A stretch of 64,000 nt of DNA from Globicephala melas (GCF_963455315.2 NC_083320.1:36570920-36634919), one strand, 5' to 3'; shown: positions 32,356-45,884, counted from the stretch's first letter. The notes: generated by a model not told the origin, from the letters alone. Program-made: numbers and translations.

Positions 32356-35060
32356 TGATCCCCCTAATAAAAATAAGAGGATAGAAATTTGGGACTATAT
32401 GGTTAAACTTCACAAGAGTGTATAAATTCCTCTAGAAGTTCACATGTTCTCTCCATTTTTTCAGATTTCTGCCAAATTTTACTTTCATTAAATCCAATGG
32501 GAATTTTATGCGTGGGCATGCGGTTTTATCTCTTTTGTAAGTGGCTCTCCCACCATTCATGAGACATCTACATCCTAGGCAGAGCTCACAAGATGCTGTC
32601 CCTTTCTAAAAATCAAACTGATATGTATTTTTTAATAGTTTATTTTATTCACAGGCCGCAAAGACAATGTTAAGAAAGTCTCTTATCTGTAGTAACTACA
32701 TGCTCTTGAAGAGACCAGTTATATATTAGTCTAAATCCCACTTTTTATGAATGTCAGGAACAGAATTTAGCATGTAGCTAAGTCAAAACTAATAACAAAG
32801 CTAAAGCTATACGTTTACTTGAAGATACCGTATATTAAGCAAAAGCACACTATTTTTTATTTTATAAAAATAACCTGAATGCTTTCCATTTCACTTCCAG
32901 TGTTTCCCTAAAGTGCAATCTGACTCATATTTTACATGTAGTAAGATTTCTGGGACAGTTTTTATTTAAACAATAAAAACATGACGGTGCAAGAATTGTA
33001 AAAGATGTGACATTGGCTTTTTTCTTTTTTTAAGCCAATGCTATCTAAAAGAGTAAAAAATCAAATTCTTTCTTCCATAAAATTACTTTTTAAGAAACAT
33101 TAATCAGAATCAAAACAACAAAATTTCAACTATTGGTTTTTTTCTTAAGAAAAAAAAGCATACCATTTGAACAGTGAGAGAAGAATCTAGAATGATTCAT
33201 TACCCTTCTGAAGTTCCTGCCCCACCTGTTTCTATCAGCCAAACACTTTATCACAGAGAAAAGAAGATTTCCCTTCCTCTCTCCACCTTCTCTCAAACTC
33301 CTTGCTGAATAAATTGTCAATTTAAATTAAAAAAACAAAAAAAACCCCACTATGGTGCAAGGAAGACTCTGTTGAACGTAGTAGCTACAGAAGCAACATG
33401 TTCTATAATTTCTATTCGAGTTATTTATTACATATCACAGGGATATAACAAAACTTTTGAGGATCATGTGCTAGTTACTAGACCATTTAACCAACCTAAT
33501 TGAGGCTAAAATTCAATGAAATTTAAGACTATAGCTCAGCCTTTCATATCTATAACCTTTAACCACAGAGAAAAGAAAAGTTTTTGAATTTTTTGTGCAC
33601 ATGATACTGACTCAAAGGTATAGTTAGTTTGACATCAAGCAGATCTAAAACCAATATATATATGCACATATACTTATGTATGTAAATTTTCAGGAAGAAT
33701 AAAAAGAAAACTTAAAATTGTTTACAATTTGACATTGGTTTCAACTTTGAAACAAAACATTCAATAGATGTTTTTCTTATCCCATTTTCTGAAATGATAT
33801 GCCTCGCACTGATATAGTAACAAAAACAAGTAGAGCCCAGAGCATGCTGCAAGTGAAAGGTTATGTAGGTTTTTAATATTCTCAGTATGATGAAAAGGCT
33901 AGCTCTGTTAATTTTCAAACGTAGAATATATTATCTACTATGGCTTGTTTGATTTTAGCTGACAAATAGAAAACAGATTCAACTTTTGGCTTAGAGTAGA
34001 TTATATTAATGGGCAAGAACGTCTGTTGTCATTTTCCATATTTAGATAAATGACACTCATTGCACCATTATGACTGCAACATATTCCTCTTGATTGCTGT
34101 TTCATTTCTCATAAAACTACTTGGAACAGTTTTGTCACTCAATGAAAGTTTTTAACCCACAATCAGTAACTGAAGCCCCTTCCAACATTTTTAAATCTTT
34201 TAACTTTGAGAGACAAAGATAAGGCTTATCAAGTATTTAATGCAGTGGCATTTAAACAATTTCACTATGCCTCACAATAAGATATATATTTCCTTCTGTG
34301 CTTCAATACATTTGTGTGTATGTCAGGATAACATATAGCCTGAAACTAAAGTTTTGGAAAACACCAATTACCCTTACTCACTGCAATTCAATCTAATAGT
34401 TTCAATTTTACACTGTTCTGCATTATTGTATTGTTTCATTCTTTTTTAAAAGTTGGTTATGTCCCATTTAATTGATCTTAAGATCCATAATGGTTTGCCA
34501 CCATAATTTTAAAAATATCAAACTTCTCTATTTAAATAACCAGTTTTACCAATCATCAGAGATGATTTCTATTAGTTGTAAAATTTTTGGAAGATTTGAA
34601 TCCATATTAATCAAATATATTCTCGTGATTGATTCAAGTTTTACTTTTCATCTTTGTCCTATTACCATTGATTGAGACAGCCACTGCATATATTTTTTGC
34701 TAACTGATAAGAAAAATATAATGTTATAAATGAAAATTTATAGATATCTTTATTTAAGAAATAGATGCTTTTAAGTATTTATATTTTTTCACATATTTAT
34801 TCAGGCAAATAGAAAAAGTGGACTTTAGATATTTGGCTCCCTTGTTCATGACAACATACTGATCTATATTTATCCAAATCAAACAAATATCCATGTTCGA
34901 ATCTTTTACATTCATGAAAAAGGTTGTTCTAGAAATCAGATCCTGACTTGAAGTTCATGACTTCCAACTCCATCAGTGGGTCTAGATGACTTAGTTTTTC
35001 TATTCTCTTGTCCCTATACTTTTATAGGACCTTTATAGAGACTTAACCTGATTAAAAAGT
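32356..35060. other. Unassigned AT-rich sequence
   Basis: About 2.7 kb with no repeat family, exon or RNA that I can name. Open frames are short (60-70 codons) and featureless. Confidence 0.45.
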
Positions 35061-35064
35061 CTAT

Positions 35065-35257
35065 GGGAGATCAGCTTGGTGGTGCTTTGTGACCAGATAG
35101 AAGGGGGGGATAGGGAGGGTGGGAGGGAGGGAGGGAGGGAGATGCAAGAGGGAAGAGATATGGGGAGATATGTATATGTATAACTGATTCACTTTGTTAT
35201 AAAGCAGAAACTAACACCCCATTGAAAAGCAATTATACTCCAATAAAAATGTTAAAA
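35065..35257 (+). mobile_element. L1 3' UTR fragment, plus
   Basis: Starts ggagatcagcttggtg, includes an expanded gggagggaggga tract (35118-35141) and ends ctccaataaaaatgttaaaa. Only about 190 bp of the 3' end. No clear target duplication. Confidence 0.88.
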
Positions 35258-37465
35258 TAATGGATAATTGAAACAGGGTATTAGGTAATAAAGATGAATC
35301 TGCAGCAAAAAAAAACAAGAAGTGCTAATGCTGAAAGTGAAATTCAAATGGAATGTAAGTAGTTCATAGAAGCAGTAGTGACTGTGGGAATGTTGACATT
35401 GCTCCTCTTCAAGAGGCTCTAGATCGTAGCTGGAGGAACAAATAAAAATTGCATGAATTTAAAAAAAAAATCTATCAAGATACTTTAATTGGAGATTTTT
35501 CTCTATTGATGAAATATATCAATACTTTATTCTTTGAGTTGGAAGTTATTCATTCCTTTCTTGTAAAAGTAATGCTACTATCAATTGTAATGACATATTA
35601 GACAGTTAACAACACATCTCCAAATAAATTGTTCTCTAGTAATCCCTAAGCCCAATTTTTTAAAAAAAGTGCATACCCGGGAGAATAGTATTACTTAGTA
35701 GAAATGGGAAGGTATGAGAAGGAAAAGGCATGAGAAAGAAGAGAGAATAAAAAAAGAGTAGAATGTTGCCGGCAGCTTGGATGTAATTTAAAATTGTACA
35801 AGATGGTTGGAGAACTGGTTAAAGGAATTAATTACCGGTTGTTGATCAGTGGGTCCTGGCTCTTACCAAGGAAAACAAAAAATCTTTTATTAAATAAATG
35901 TAAGCTTCTCAAAATGAAATGAGTTTGAAGCTAGCTTCATATTCATGATGCAAAGTCAGATGGAGTAGCTGAGAAGCAGCGTCTTGGTCTCTACAAACAA
36001 TCCCATCTTAACTAGTAAACTTAAGCTAGAGATGGACTTGTATTTGCCTCTGTGTTGATGTCTGAACTATGTCAAAAGCTTCAATATATATGTGTGAACT
36101 CAAAAAATGATAAACTATAAACCATGTTCTTAAATATTACCCCTACCTAACACCTATAGTCAAATTAGACTCTATTTATAATTTTTTAATAAAACATATT
36201 CCTAATCCACTTTAAATGGTCTCAGTGATAAAATTTCAAATTAGCCCTGATTAGGTAAGAATGTTGAAAATAAAGTATTAATTTAATTTTATGCTTCTAG
36301 TTACCATCATAATTCATGTTCACTGTTTTAACTATTAATTCTGTGTGGATCTAATTTCATAAAAGAGTAGAGATACATTTTAAAATCAGATATAAAGTCT
36401 ATTTCATTAATAGAATTTTGAAATGAAACACATTCTTAAAGCCAAATATCTTATATTCTAATTGTAAAATCAAAACCATAGTAACTGAACTTTACTCCCT
36501 CAATACATTCTTGGAGAACATTAGTCAGTGCTTGCTTTTATGCCATCAAACCTTAGCCCTTTGTCATTTGGCCATGAAGATCTCACAATCATAAATCAAG
36601 AAATTTTTATGAGGGAGGAAAAGAGCCAGTCCTCAAACCACTATGAATATTAACGGCAAAGGAGTTTTGGGGGAAAACAAAGCCAGATCCAAAACTACTG
36701 GTTTTCATTTAGAAGACAAGGCTATTCCATAGAACTTCATCTTTCAACTAAGATCCCAGCAGGATACATCCGTTTGTAACTGTGACAATTAACAGTTTCT
36801 ATTTCCCATTTGAAAATTGTGAGCAATATGGTTATGATTATGATGATTATTTATTCAGGTTATTTCTGCCATGAGACTGTTCTTAGGTCTCTTCATCGTC
36901 TCTACAGTATGCTGTGTTCTTTGCAAAGGGAAAACCAAAATTACTTTATTAAGTGACCCTTGAAAATTTCCCCAAATCCCCATTTGGTTTGGATTTCCCT
37001 TAATCTATTCTAGGATGATAATATAGCAGAGGAAAGCATATGGTCCTAATAGATATTCAGACCAGATGTTAGTTGTCTAATACATATCCTATTCCTGAAT
37101 GGCTGAGCAGAGGAGTCCCTAAGAGAAGATGGAGAAGTCGTTAAGTAGAGACCTTGTGCATTCCACTATTCTCACCAGTTTACAAAAGTTAAGAGTTCCA
37201 GATTGCAGTACCTCCGGATCTGTCACTTTGAATTTCTGGTCAATGTTAAGAGCATTGAATGTGTTGCATACACACATGGAGGGGGAGGGGGGGAGACACA
37301 CCTGAGATCAGCTCCCAGGCACACACTGAAAACAGGAAGACTGAAGAATGGGTTTACTCCTTATCCACACCTCTGCTGACTGCAGCCAGGAACACAAACA
37401 CCGCCTCTAGGAGTTAAGTCCTCCTCCCATCCCCATTCTAAATTAGGGTGTATCCCAGGGACTAC
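35258..37465. other. Unassigned AT-rich sequence
   Basis: No family or gene recognised. A short poly(A) at 35306-35314 and 35461-35470. The part 37270-37440 is richer in C and G with no clear identity. Confidence 0.45.
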
Positions 37466-37469
37466 TGAT

Positions 37470-37550
37470 CTTAATCATCGTCTCAGTTCCTGGGACCTAA
37501 CACAGAGCTTGGTACACATTAGGAGCACAACAGATATAAACTGAATAAAT
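37470..37550 (+). repeat. L2/MIR 3' end fragment
   Basis: ctaacacagagcttggtaca then aggagcacaacagat and ctgaataaatga is the worn L2/MIR tail. Confidence 0.5.
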
Positions 37551-39185
37551 GAAGAGAAGTGAATTCATGCTGGTATTTTTGAAGACCCATGCTCTGAATG
37601 AAATTAGTCAGCTTGAGTTTGAGCAAAGTAAGCGCAATTAAAACGTATTATGTGTACTCCTTAGAATAACTAAACATCATTTATAGATTTGTTCTTAGAG
37701 TGACTACATCTCCTTTGTTTCTTCAAGTGATAGTGAATGCTCTCACTGCAGAGACTATAGTTTAATTTAACACATAAGATGACATAACAAGAGAAATATT
37801 GTTTTCAATGCCCATATTTAAAATGTTTTTTGAAAAAGAAGTCACAGGAAAATGTCTAGACCAGTAACCATTATAGGGATGGAATAGTAAGATTTGCTAA
37901 CCAAGTAGTAGATCTGTAGATTAAGAGTGTAAATGGTTTTTTTCAGTTTTTGAGTACTACAAAAAAAAAAACAAAAACAAAAAACAAAAAACAGCAGAAT
38001 GAAATGAAGCATTTTACACATGGGTAATTACGAAGAGAGACATAAATATGGTGCAAAATTGAAAGCCTTCTTTTTCCACGTAGAGAAAAGACAACATTGC
38101 CCTTTATAGGCCAATTGGAAAGACTTTTAAATGAGAAGTATGGTTTGGAGGATAAATACTGTATGTTATTGTTTTAATCCTTAAAATCTGTTTTCACTAA
38201 TTGATAATCACTGGCAAGTAAGGACTGTTAGTGATAAATATAGTTGATGATGCTTCCGTCTTCATTTGCAATGAAAATCTGCTTTAAAAAACAATTTTTA
38301 ATCAACATGAGCTAGAAAGAGAGAATCGAGGTCATGCACTGCCTACAAACTGTGTACACAATTCTAAAACTGAAAACTGGCATTTTCACGAGGTCTCACG
38401 TGAGCTCTTCTTGAATGATGACCTTTCCTCTAATCACAAAAGAGTTTGGGACCTTGTGTTTAACACCAATGAGAAAAAAAGAATAAATCAAAGAAAAGTA
38501 TGACATACCAGTCCTCCTGGGTGTAATCTGCAGAAACTGACTGTGGTTTTGTTGGAAGACTCTCTAGGGAGTCATAGCATTGACAGAAACCTGAAGGGCC
38601 TTGCTTGGAAAAGGCTAAGCAAGGGAATTCTGCATATCCAAAAAGGGAGAAACATAACAACCATTCAGGAGTTGAAAACACCCAAGTCAGGAGACATCTG
38701 CTGGGATAAAGGACTAAAAGTTCCTAACTCTCGCATCTCTCCAATAAGAGCTGAAGTCCCTGCAGAAAACTTAGAGTGGCTGAGTTTAGGTTAACTGCCT
38801 GCTCAGATATTATCAGAAGGTGGGAAGAAAAAGGATCTGGCTCTCTCAGTTTCCTCAGGGGTTTGCCAGAATCTGGAATTACCCTCTCACCAAAACTACA
38901 CATAATGGGTAACAGATAATTTTCTGAACAGCCAGAGTGCCATAAGGAAGGGAAATGGATTCTGGTAACCAAAGAGCAAACAGTGCCTACCTAATACCAT
39001 ATAAAGTATTTATAATCCAACATGGCATACCTCAAGTATTAAAGAAACCCATATCCATGGCAGCCCTTACACAGTCTGTACAGATCATGAGAACCTGGAA
39101 AGGTGAAGATGGGAGAGAAAAGAAATGTCATGTATGGATCACTCACTCCAGAGAAGACATTATGGTCGATGTAGTACATGCATTC
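37551..39185. other. Unassigned sequence with an A/C-interrupted A run
   Basis: An A-rich run lies at 37961-37991. The region 38480-38960 is less AT-rich and holds 73-83 codon frames on both strands, without domains. An old unidentified repeat is possible. Confidence 0.4.
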
Positions 39186-39189
39186 ACCT

Positions 39190-39372
39190 ATTTGATATTC
39201 ATGATTACACAATTAAATGGGTTCTATTAATATGCTCATTTTAGAGATAAAGAAACAGAAGCATAGGAAGACTAAATAATTTGCCCAAGGGTCCCAGAGA
39301 CATTAAAAGGGAAAACGGAGGGTGAATTTGGGTGTGCCCATTTCTAAAGCCCACACTCTTTCCACACTAATA
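39190..39372 (-). repeat. MIR SINE, minus
   Basis: tgctcattttagagataaag, aactaaataatttgccca-like text and aaagcccacactctttccac match the reverse complement of MIR. Confidence 0.6.
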
Positions 39373-39429
39373 CACCAAACCTGTAATACAGAGTCATGGC
39401 TCTTCCCTGCAGGCACTGCTACTTTGTAT

Positions 39430-39907
39430 AAAGACTGGGACCCACCGGCTCTGTAAGGAGGAAGGTCTGAAGAAGAGAAAGACTTGGCAGGAGTTGAGGA
39501 AGGTCTAATTTTATCCTCCAGCCAGTCATGAAAGACTACTTACTTTATGATAAGGAGTCTGCGCTTTGTCCAATAATGGATAAGAAATCAGGGAAGCATT
39601 TTTTTTAAGAAGGAAATGATTAGATTTTTTTTTTTTTTAAATCCCAACTCTCATGGCCTTGTAAAGAAGGAATTAGATGATGGCAAAACTGGTGGCAGTG
39701 ATATCAGGAAGCTATTGCAACAATTTGTTTGAGCATTTATGGCAACAGTGAACATAGAAATTGAAAGTAGAGAAAGTGATACATTTCAGTTAGTTTGGGG
39801 AAACTCGATGACCAATAGAATTTGGCTATATGTGGGAAAGAAAAAAGAGGATTTTCCAGATTTATGGCTGAGGTGACTGGGTAAATAGTATCATCATTCC
39901 CTGGGAT
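39430..39907 (-). repeat. L2 LINE, part 1 (interrupted by MER5A)
   Basis: Text such as ggaagctattgcaacaattt and tctgcgctttgtccaataat follows the L2 minus-strand order (the region upstream of the 3' UTR). It includes a T-run at 39627-39640. It resumes at 40250. Confidence 0.55.
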
Positions 39908-40068
39908 CAATGGTTCTCATACTCTAGCATGCATCAGAATCACCTGGATGCTTGGCAAAGCAGATTGCAGGCCCTACCCTAGAGTTTCTGATACAGTAGG
40001 TCTAGAATAGGGTGCTAGAATTTGCATTTACATCAAGTTCCCTGGTACTGCTGATATATCATTAAAAA
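39908..40068 (+). mobile_element. MER5A hAT-Charlie element
   Basis: Starts with the terminal repeat caatggttctcatact and has gcatgcatcagaatcacctg, the region around 39987 (gtttctgatacagtaggtct) and atttgcatttacatcaagtt. The far terminal repeat is replaced by an A run. It sits inside an older L2. Confidence 0.85.
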
Positions 40069-40249
40069 AAAAAAACCTATGAAGCAGAATCTACTTTTAG
40101 CTCCATATTATGGAAGAGAAGATCAGCACCTAAAAGATATTAATTTGCCTAATATCAAGCAACAGTTTCAATCCAATATCTATGCATGTAAACACCATAC
40201 ATACTGTCTCCCAATATAAAGGAGATAAGAGATTCAAGAAAAATAAATT

Positions 40250-40720
40250 CAATTTTGGGTGGGAGGAAAGGGAAGTAGACCAGTGTGGTAGAAAGACTGG
40301 AGAAAGATGAGTTTCATTATACTCAATTTGAGATGCTACGTGACATCTGTAGGTGTTTGGAAATATAGGTGTACAGAAAGGGCTAGCTCAAAGAAACGGA
40401 TTTAAGAGTTATTTCCGCATGATATATTTCCACAAATGGAAAATGAGGACTTGCCAATAGAGAAGATCAATTGCAATGATATTATGAGAAAGTGACTGGT
40501 GAGGAAACACTTAGGATCTCCAGTTAGAAGAGTCAGTCAGACAAAGAAATTCAGGAAAGAAACTGAGAAACAGAAGTGAAACCTGGGAAGTATGATGTTC
40601 AGAAATCTGGGGGTCTAAAGTATGAGGGAGTTTTGAGACGCTGCAGTCAGTCAACGGTGTCGAATACTGCACAGAGGATTTATGTAGAACAGGTTGACCC
40701 ACCCCTACCTATCCCTCTGC
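40250..40720 (-). repeat. L2 LINE, part 2, reverse-transcriptase region
   Basis: gatgagtttcattatactca, ttgagatgctacgtgacatc and gcagtcagtcaacggtgtcg are minus-strand L2 text. The last encodes, on the minus strand, a worn version of the AFDTVDH-type block of CR1/L2 reverse transcriptase. The frame is broken. Confidence 0.6.
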
Positions 40721-40973
40721 CAAGGGCAAAGTCTGCAGTCACACCTGAGTGGGTTAAAGTTGTTTTCCTCCTTATTCTCTGGACTAATCTTCATTAAGAC
40801 CTCTGACATTCTCGTTTCCTGATCTCAAGAGAAAGGCTTATGAAAGCATCCCATTTTGGCATGAGAAATCATTAGAATTACTTATAGGATTACAAAAAGG
40901 ATCAGAGTTTTCTATTATTTTTAACCTTTTACACAATTATGAAAAGTGTATGTAAGTACTAGAATATCTAGAA

Positions 40974-41166
40974 CAATGATTCTTGAAGTAGAGATAGTTC
41001 TAGGGCCGGCAGCATCAGTATCACCTGGGAACTTGCTAGAAAGGCAAATTTCTCAGTCTTCATTTCAGTCTCACTGAATGATAAACGTTGAGGGTAGGGC
41101 CTTGCAATGTGGGTTTTAACAAGCTCTCTGGGTGATTCTGATGCTCTCTAGCACTTGAGAATACTG
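40974..41166 (+). mobile_element. MER5A-like hAT-Charlie element
   Basis: Starts caatgattcttgaag, includes cagtatcacctgggaacttg, gtagggccttgcaatgtggg and ttttaacaagctctctgggt, and ends gagaatactg. Terminal inverted repeats are partly kept. Confidence 0.75.
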
Positions 41167-41169
41167 GTT

Positions 41170-41875
41170 TAGAACATTTGGAATACCAACTGGCAGTTAA
41201 GTTAGATTGAGACACCAAAGGCAGATCTTGAAAACAGTTCTGGAATGGATCCCTGAAAAGAAAAATCAAGATTCCATCCCCACCATCACACCTCCCAATT
41301 TATTATGAAATGTGACTTGTTATAATGAGCAGAATTGAGTGGATTTGTGAATATACTGCGGTATAGAAAGAGAAGTTTATTAATTTAGCACGTTTTCACT
41401 GTAAGCTTACTAATTGTCAAACACTAAGGAAACAGCTAAACAAGTTAACCACTGTAACCACTCTCACAGAAGTTATGTTTGAGACATCACATCATCTTCC
41501 CAGGGAACATCAGTGAACGTCACACAATCATTCTGCACGAGAGATGAATCTAATTCTTTGCCATATGTCCTTCCTGGAAACTCAAATCATAGTATTTGGT
41601 AACTGAAAAATGTTCAATAAAATTCAGAACTCTTTCCTGTTTATTTTTATTTGCTCTCCAGATGTTATCAACTTCTTCCAAATTTACATTTCTCTCTTTC
41701 TCTTTCTGCTTATGTGTGTCTACACACACTCACACACACACATATTGTTGGTCAGATATATATTTCCAAATAGTTGTCTTCTGTAACATAACCTTCTTCA
41801 GTTTGCAACTACACTTATTAGTATAGTATTCACTTATTAGAGGCCCAGCAACTTTCAGTACAATGAATACTTACA
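41170..41875. other. Unassigned sequence with a short CA repeat
   Basis: CA-rich microsatellite at 41720-41743. No gene seen. Confidence 0.5.
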
Positions 41876-41879
41876 TATC

Positions 41880-43470
41880 CATCTACTAGCTGTCTAGCAT
41901 AATAAATAAAACATGACTAATATAGGTAAAGTCCCCATGTACCATCTCAGATCTCAACTCCTGACCTTTCTTCTTGGATGTAACTATTATTTGTTGCTTA
42001 TCAGTCCATGGATTTATTTACCATTTATACATTTGCTTGTATCCTTCAGCAATGTACAATTTTGTTTTGTATGCTTTTAAACCTAAATAAATGACATCAT
42101 AATGTATTCTGTAACTTGTTTTTTATTATTCCTCAACGTTATTTGCTGAGATTGTGAGATTCATTATTTGTAAGATATATCCATGTTGATAGGAATGGCT
42201 TTAGCTTATTCATTTTTTACTACTTTATAAGCTTCTGCATGATTTTATCAAAATTTATTTATCTATTCTTTTAACTGGCATTTAGATTATTTCTAACAAT
42301 TTGCTATTAAGGACACTGCTGCTTTGTACATGATTGTACATTTCTCCTTTTGCATAGGGAAGAATTTTTCTAGACTGTATTGTAAGAGTAGAGTTGCTTG
42401 GTTTAGGGTGTATGCATCTCGACAAGCTATTGCCAAATTTCTCTCCAAAGTGAATTTTCAATTCCCAAATCAGAATATAAGGTTCTTTGCTCCTCATCTT
42501 TACCTATACCTGGTATTGTCATTCATGAATGAATCTGATAAAGAGGGAAGAATTTTCTTACTGTTGGATTAATTATATATATTTTTATTCTAATGAGAGC
42601 AAGAATATTTTCATATTTTTATTGTTTACTATGGTTTCCTCTGTGCAAGTTCATATCCTGTGATCATTCTTTTATTTGATTTTCATTTGTTCCTTTCTTC
42701 CTTATCCCCTTTCTTCCCTCCTTCTTTCCTTTCTTCTCTTTAACAAAGTTATTTCTAGGATACCTTTATCTGTGATATATATTGTTAAGATATCTCTCCT
42801 CGGTTTGTGACTCATTTTTAATTTTTTAAAATATTTTCTTTAAGAGCACAAAAATTTTTTAATCTTAATGTATTCAAATTTAACAATGGGCTAATTTATC
42901 CTTGAGTTTTGTGTGTGTGTTTAAGAAATACTGCCTTATGGATACAAATATATTTTTTTTCAAAATTTAGAATTTGCTTTTCACATTTAGGTCTTTAATC
43001 CAGCTGGGATTTATTTTTGTACATAATGTGATACAGGGGTTCAATCACATTTTTACCACATGGATAACTAATTGTTCCAGGACCATTTAGCAAGGAGTTC
43101 ATAGTTTCCCATTGATCTGTAATGCCATCTTTGCCTTATATCAAGTTTCCACATGTGTGCGCCTTTCTCTATTCTACTTGTCTATCCTCATGCAAACGCC
43201 TTACTGTCTGAATTACTGCAGCTTCATAATAAGTATTGATAGCTAATAAGTTATTACCTTGTTCTTCTTTCCAGTAATATTTTTACATTTCTTGCTTGCT
43301 CTTCCATATAGAGTTTAGAATTAGAACTTAAAGTTGCATTGAATTTATAGATTAACTTGAGAGAGCATTAACCTTTGATTATGGTATAGCTCTCAATTTT
43401 TTTTGCTTATTAAAGTCTCTTAATAAAATTTTATATTTTTTTCCTAAAAGTGATTCATAGGATCTTATGG
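41880..43470 (-). repeat. Ancient L1M, minus, about 1.6 kb
   Basis: Recognisable minus-strand L1 blocks occur in order: ccatgttgataggaatggct, the region around 42185 with ttagcttattc, tgctgctttgtacatgattg, gcttggtttagggtgtatgc and aggtctttaatccagctggg, then ccattgatctgtaatgccat and cttactgtctgaattactgc. These cover the 3' UTR and the end of ORF2 with no readable frame left. Confidence 0.65.
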
Positions 43471-44210
43471 TTTTAAAAATTATAATATTATATACGTTTT
43501 GAAATTGCATTGACTAACTTTGGCTTCTGGTGTAGAAGAATGCAATCAATTTTACAAATTAAAAGCATTTACAATAGTGTTGCAGAACTCTTGTTAATTC
43601 TAACAATTGTCAATAGATTCTATTGGATTTTATCTAGAAATTTTAATTTCCAAAATCAATGTAAAAAAAATAGAACTAAATGCCAAGCCCAATGGAATTT
43701 TGCACATTCCTTCTTCATCTGCCACTGCCTGTTTTTCATTATTTATTTATTTTGGAGGGTGGGAGATGAGGTTTAAAATTTCTAAAGCTGACTGATCAAC
43801 TAAAAATTCATCTTAATTCATTCACGTTTTGATAAATGTTGCATCAAATGTTTTACCAGAATTGTTATATATATCTTGTCTCTCTTCCTCTTTTGTCTTT
43901 ATAATCTCAAGAATAACACCTTTCTCAGACTTTAGTGACACAATTGTGTCTGCAAAACTTTCTACTGCTCTTTACTTTGCAGATTACTTAAGAAATTTTT
44001 TTTCGTTTTTTTTATTGCTACTGAGGCAATGTAGTCTCAATGAAGGAGGAGGGTATAGCGTTAAGAGGATTAAGTTTTTAAGGTTTTTAAAATTCTGTTG
44101 GGAGGCGTGGGATAAGAGTTAGCAAGACATCTCAATACAGAGGTCTCTAAAAGATGTCTTGGAGGTATTTCCAACCTGCCCGTGGTGTGTCCAGAGCAGG
44201 TGTATCCATA
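43471..44210. other. Unassigned AT-rich sequence
   Basis: May include further worn L1 text up to about 43800 (on the minus strand). Nothing else recognised. Confidence 0.4.
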
Positions 44211-44214
44211 CCTC

Positions 44215-44380
44215 TACTATCGTATTAATCCTGCTACATTGCAGTTATCTTTACGTATTCATTGTTATCACTAGACTGGAAACTCTTCAGGGTCAAGACC
44301 ATGTCTTTTAAAACCTTGATTCCACAACTCTAATGAAACATCTCACACACAGTCAAGGCTCAAGAAATATTTAAGCAACT
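44215..44380 (+). repeat. L2 3' end, plus
   Basis: actagactggaaactcttca followed by gggtcaagaccatgtctttt and the aagaaatatttaa tail is the standard L2 3' end. Confidence 0.65.
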
Positions 44381-44895
44381 CATCTTTTTCCTCATGGAGG
44401 AACCATCGATGCTCTTTGAGTAGGTCATCTGTACCTCTAGAACAATCTCATTGAGGTTTTGGAGTCATTATCTCTGTTCAAGCACTAGTTAGGGGCAGCC
44501 TCCAAGCAGCTAGAAATTGAATTCAAATTGTCCATATGTATTCAGTTCCGCTGGCTCTTCCCACCTTCCTGGGACCACACCTCTTCTGTTAGAGAGTTTT
44601 AGGTACCTGTGGGCCCCTTCTGTTGCCACTGTCACTCCTGCCACCATCACAGCTGCATGATTTCCCAGAGTCTGGGACACAAGAGAATGGAATAAAGGAA
44701 ACAAAAATAAAACAGGAATATTTTTTCTACTCTAAGTTTTGGAATTCTCCTTTTTTGCATCTTGAGCCAGAACTACAGCACTTTTCCTGATGATGTCTCT
44801 GGTGCCCATATATGAGTTTTAAGCTGCCTCAAGTACAGACCTGGGGATATCAGAAAAAAAAAAAAAAAAAAAAAGAAGGAAACTTACTGCCAGGG
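44381..44895. other. Unassigned sequence with poly(A) run
   Basis: A poly(A) run of about 22 at 44853-44874. The rest is unremarkable. Confidence 0.5.
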
Positions 44896-44899
44896 TTTT

Positions 44900-45582
44900 A
44901 TTACATAAAATTCTGGTCTTCTCTCCATTTTGCCTTTTCCTCTACATTTCTGGTTTTCAGCAATTTTATTATGTTATTTCAGATGTAGATCATATTGTCT
45001 TAATACTGCTTGGATTCATAGGACTAGTTAAATGTGCGGCTTTATATTTGTTATCTTAGTTATTATCTCTCCAAATAGTGTTTCTTCCTCCTTCCCTTCC
45101 TGTTCTACTTCTGGGACTCCAGTTACACATATGCTATGCTTTTTATATGATGTCACATATGTCTCTTCTGTGCTTCCTGAAATGAACATATTTTTCTCCC
45201 CATGCTTCAATCTGAATATTTCTTACTGGCCCATTTTCTATCACACTAATCATGCCTTTAGCTTACCTGATCCACTATTAAAGGCATCTATAGGGTTCCT
45301 AATTTTAATTATTTTATGGTTTGGACCTGGAATATCCATTTTCTCCTTTTTATAATAAAACTGTTGGAGAAAAATTTTACATTGATACTAATTGTTTTTA
45401 ATATTTTAATTATAGTTATTTTAACATACATGTTTAGTAACTCCACTAACTGGATTTCTACTAGAATATTTTTATTATCCATATTTCTTTTAGTGTCTAG
45501 TCATTTAATCTTGCCTCTTGGTATGCTTTTTTTTCTTTTTCTTGACTACAGGATATTTTGTATCGAAAATCATAGAGAGGGG
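44900..45582 (-). repeat. Ancient L1-like 3' UTR, part 1
   Basis: T-rich text including tctccaaatagtgtttcttc, tctgggactccagttacaca, cttcaatctgaatatttctt and the region near 45300 (taattttaattattttatgg) has the order of an old L1M 3' UTR on the minus strand. It is interrupted by a SINE and continues to about 45880. Confidence 0.5.
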
Positions 45583-45787
45583 GGCTTCCCTGGTGGCGCA
45601 GTGGTTGAGAGTCCGCCTGCCGATGCAGGGGACACGGGTTCATGCCCCAGTCTGGGAAGATCCCACATGCCGCGGAGCGACTGGGCCCGTGAGCCATGGC
45701 CGCTGAGCCTGCGCGTCCGGAGCCTGTGCTCCGCAACGGGAGAGGCCACAACAGTGAGAGGCCCGCGTACCGCAAAAAAAGAAAAAA
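45583..45787 (+). mobile_element. CHR-type SINE, plus
   Basis: Full-length element with an A box at 45594-45604 and a B box (ggttcatgcc, 45637-45646) carrying one C-to-T type change at its CpG. Perfect flanking duplication aaaatcatagaga at 45566-45578 and 45788-45800. Well preserved body. Confidence 0.95.
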
Positions 45788-45800
45788 AAAATCATAGAGA

Positions 45801-45884
45801 TTATTTAAGAGTCTGGGTGATATGATCTATCTCCAAGGGGACTGACTTTTGCTTCTGGCAGACAGATTACTTTAATTCAATCTG
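45801..45884 (-). repeat. Ancient L1-like 3' UTR, part 2
   Basis: Short continuation of the T-rich element after the SINE. Confidence 0.35.
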
